Below are positions 35,019 to 36,808 of a stretch of DNA of 36,808 nucleotides, one piece after another (the stretch's first letter is position 1; each line of letters opens with the position of its first letter). The DNA comes from Candidatus Nanopelagicales bacterium. GTDB taxonomy: Bacteria; Actinomycetota; Actinomycetes; S36-B12; UBA10799. The stretch covers positions 1 through 36,808 of the forward strand of contig JAGNDY010000010.1 in NCBI GenBank assembly GCA_018003655.1, in the 5' to 3' direction. Below the pieces are notes generated by a model. That model ran no database searches, had not been told where the DNA came from, and saw nothing but the letters and a program-made list of their open reading frames with translations. The translations under genes and the position numbers were made by a program.

Positions 35019-35490
35019 CCCCGAGCAGTTGGCGTTTGACCTCGGCGGCCACCTTCGAACCATCCGCCCGACCGGCCGTCTTCGGCTGCACGATCTTCAT
35101 CACCGCGCCCATGCCCGGCATGCCGGTGGCGCCGGTTTCGGTAATCGCCTCGGTCACCAACGCGTTGACCTCGTCGTCGCTCAGCGGGGCTGGCAGGTAG
35201 GCGGCGATGATCGCCAATTCGGCACTCTCGCGATCTGCCAACTCCGGGCGATCGGCTAATTGATAGGCCTCCACCGACTCCCGGCGTTTCTTCGCTTCTT
35301 TGCTCAGGACCGCGATGACCTCGTCATCGGTGAGCGTCTTCGCCTCTTTGCCGGAAACCTCTTGGTTGGTGATAGCGGTGAGGACCATCCGCAGAGTTGC
35401 CGAGCCGACCTCGTCACGAGCCTTCATGGCCGTGGTGAGATCAGCCCGCAATTGCTCCTTGAGTTGTTGCTCAGTGCCGTTGTCGGCCAT
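35014..35490 (-). CDS. GatB/YqeY domain-containing protein
   Basis: 158 residues from the ATG at 35490 (AGGGAT upstream); an extension further up has no family character. The YqeY pattern is clear: LKEQLRADLTTAMKARD, LRMVLTAI, DDEVIAVLSKEAKKRRES, ELAIIAAYLP, and the C-terminal MGAVMKIV...GRADGSKVAAEVKRQL. This is the tail domain of GatB (tRNA-dependent amidotransferase) occurring as a separate protein, thought to bind tRNA; the precise role is unknown. Convergent with ponA2 (6 bp apart) and divergent from the phosphoesterase gene. Confidence 0.92.
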   Translation of the reverse strand: MADNGTEQQLKEQLRADLTTAMKARDEVGSATLRMVLTAITNQEVSGKEAKTLTDDEVIAVLSKEAKKRRESVEAYQLADRPELADRESAELAIIAAYLPAPLSDDEVNALVTEAITETGATGMPGMGAVMKIVQPKTAGRADGSKVAAEVKRQLLGG

Positions 35491-35534
35491 GTGGAGATCC
35501 CTTCCCTCAGCGATTGGTCTGCCTGCATGGAACC

Positions 35535-36467
35535 ATGGTCGGCGTGACCTCTGCCCATAGTGTCCGCAACGCCGCTCTCGGCACGCTCGCGGGCGGCGCC
35601 GTCGCAGGAGCCGGTCTGCTCGGCTACGCGCTGTGGGAAGCGCAGTCGTTCCGTCTGCGTGAGGTGTCCGTCCCACTACTTGCCGCCGGGCAGGACCCGC
35701 TGCGGATCCTGCACCTGTCGGACATGCATCTAACTCCTCGGCAGCGCCACAAGCAGGACTGGGTCAGTTCCCTGGCCGCACTTGAGCCCGACCTGGTGAT
35801 TGGCACCGGGGACTTCCTGGGACACAAGGATGCCGTCGGGTCGGTTATCACTGCCCTCGGGCCACTGCTCGATCTACCCGGTCTGTTCGTGTTCGGGTCC
35901 AACGACTACTTCGCCCCGAGCATCGGCAACCCCCTCGGGTACCTGCGTGGGCCCTCGGATCACCCGCGCCACGATCGGCCCGAACTGCCGTGGCGGGACC
36001 TCGCCGCCGCGCTGGTGGCGTGCGGTTGGACGGACCTGTCGAACCGGCGCGCGGAACTTAAGGTCGCTGGCCGACTGATCGATGCCCGCGGTGTGGACGA
36101 CCCGCACATCGATCGCGACCGGTACGAGTTGATTGCCGGGCCCTTTGACCCAGCTGCCGATGTCAGACTCGGCGTCGCCCACGCGCCCTACCTGCGGGTG
36201 CTCGACGCGATGGCCGCCGACGGAGCGGACCTGATCGTCGCTGGCCACACCCACGGCGGTCAGGTGTGCCTGCCCGGCTATGGCGCGCTGGTGACCAACT
36301 GTGACCTTGACAGGTCCCGGGCGAAGGGTTTGAGCAAACACCAGGATGCTTGGTTGCATGTGTCAGCCGGGATCGGCACGAACCCTTACACCCCGATCCG
36401 CGTGGCTTGCCCGCCCGAGGCAACGTTGATGACCCTCGTCCCGAAGCAGGTTGCAGTCGGCTTGTAG
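35535..36467 (+). CDS. Metallophosphoesterase (Rv3683-like)
   Basis: 310 residues from ATG 35535 (GTG 35544 possible). An N-terminal hydrophobic segment (about 10-30, ALGTLAGGAVAGAGLLGYAL) acts as membrane anchor. The calcineurin-type metal motifs follow: LHLSDMHL, GTGDFLG, FGSNDY (Asn-Asp in place of the more common GNHD) and GHTHGGQ. The family hydrolyses phosphodiesters such as lipid-linked or nucleotide substrates; the specific one is unknown. It is divergent from yqeY with 44 bp between, and is followed by a tRNA gene. Confidence 0.9.
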   Translation: MVGVTSAHSVRNAALGTLAGGAVAGAGLLGYALWEAQSFRLREVSVPLLAAGQDPLRILHLSDMHLTPRQRHKQDWVSSLAALEPDLVIGTGDFLGHKDAVGSVITALGPLLDLPGLFVFGSNDYFAPSIGNPLGYLRGPSDHPRHDRPELPWRDLAAALVACGWTDLSNRRAELKVAGRLIDARGVDDPHIDRDRYELIAGPFDPAADVRLGVAHAPYLRVLDAMAADGADLIVAGHTHGGQVCLPGYGALVTNCDLDRSRAKGLSKHQDAWLHVSAGIGTNPYTPIRVACPPEATLMTLVPKQVAVGL

Positions 36468-36518
36468 ACTCCGGAAGCTAGTTGCGGCGGCGCGATGACT
36501 GCCGGTTGTTGCGACTCG

Positions 36519-36594
<76 letters not shown>

Positions 36595-36595
<1 letters not shown>

Positions 36596-36634
36596 ATCCG
36601 CTCGTGGAGGGGCTTGCCCCTCGGCGGGCGGATT
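36595..36634 (+). terminator. Hairpin after tRNA-Pro
   Basis: Outer arms AATCCGC (36595-36601) and GCGGATT (36628-36634) enclose a perfect inner stem GAGGGG-CTTG-CCCCTC (36607-36622). The outer stem is followed by TGCTTGTG, a weak T-rich tail. Likely terminator of the tRNA transcript. Confidence 0.6.
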
Positions 36635-36696
36635 TGCTTGTGACAGGGGGATTTGGGAGGAGCGCGCGTAGCGCGAGCTTGCGACGGCTCCCGCTA

Positions 36697-36716
36697 AGCC
36701 GACACCTAGGTCGGCT
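36697..36716. repeat. Small dyad between tRNA and the last gene
   Basis: AGCCGAC (36697-36703) and GTCGGCT (36710-36716) enclose ACCTAG. It may terminate the incoming minus-strand gene; it stands 13 bases beyond that gene's stop. Confidence 0.45.
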
Positions 36717-36728
36717 AACCGCAATCGC

Positions 36729-36808
36729 CTAGCTGGCGGCGTCGCGACGGGATTGTTCCCTCGCCCGCACGGGGATGTCCACCAAGGCGCGACCGCCCTC
36801 AGGTAGCT
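36729..36808 (-). CDS. C-terminal end of an unidentified gene
   Basis: An open minus-strand frame enters from the right edge and ends at TAG (36729-36731). The last 25 residues are LPEGGRALVDIPVRAREQ, then SRRDAAS. This is too short to name. It is called because it is open to the edge, ends before a dyad and leaves a normal intergenic distance to the tRNA. Confidence 0.5.
   Translation of the reverse strand, partial: LPEGGRALVDIPVRAREQSRRDAAS

Overview
The window is chromosomal DNA from a high-GC Gram-positive bacterium (Actinomycetota). The evidence is the high GC, frequent GTG starts and a gene set and order found in this phylum: WhiB, BldG-like STAS protein, RsiG-like protein, MarP-type protease, Ssd/Tad locus and PonA2-type transglycosylase. 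From memory, the order follows the Mycobacterium tuberculosis segment from about Rv3644c to Rv3683 and the Streptomyces bldG-hppA-topA neighbourhood. No insertion sequence, prophage, CRISPR array or rRNA was seen. The genus cannot be named from this sequence. Apart from one tRNA the window is dense protein-coding core genome.

Left part (1-14346, all on the minus strand, so read from right to left): an ssd/tadA/tadB/tadC/pilin-like/TadE/TadG-like operon for a Tad-type surface appendage, joined mostly by 4-bp start/stop overlaps. It is followed by a BldG-like anti-sigma-factor antagonist and its anti-sigma-like partner, a K+-independent proton-pumping pyrophosphatase with an unusual acidic tail, topoisomerase I, thymidylate kinase, DNA polymerase III delta' and a secreted lipoprotein hydrolase cut by the window edge.

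Middle part (14347-25777): a HAD phosphatase on the plus strand, then a minus-strand pair made of a polysaccharide deacetylase-like protein and a degenerate Fic-fold protein. Next come a plus-strand operon (acetyl-CoA synthetase, NhaA antiporter, small holin-like membrane protein, EphE-like alpha/beta hydrolase) and a convergent minus-strand operon (endonuclease III, TlpA-like thioredoxin lipoprotein, CoA-type NUDIX hydrolase, MarP-like membrane serine protease). These last four genes are linked by 4-bp overlaps and fit an acid/oxidative envelope-stress group.

Right part (25778-36808): an RsiG/AmfC-like protein with two copies of the c-di-GMP-binding motif stands directly before a Crp regulator. 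Then come a minus-strand DUF4177-RidA-NUDIX-metallohydrolase operon, a divergent pair of ArsA/GET3-like ATPases, WhiB4, a PonA2-type penicillin-binding protein without a PASTA domain, a GatB/YqeY protein, a metallophosphoesterase, tRNA-Pro(CGG) and the tail of one more gene.

The most interesting points are the RsiG-like two-motif protein, the BldG pair whose anti-sigma partner has lost ATP-site residues, three proteins with altered catalytic motifs (Fic-like, NodB-like, EphE-like), the acidic tail on the proton pump, and several repeats and dyads in intergenic DNA, especially between whiB4 and ponA2.
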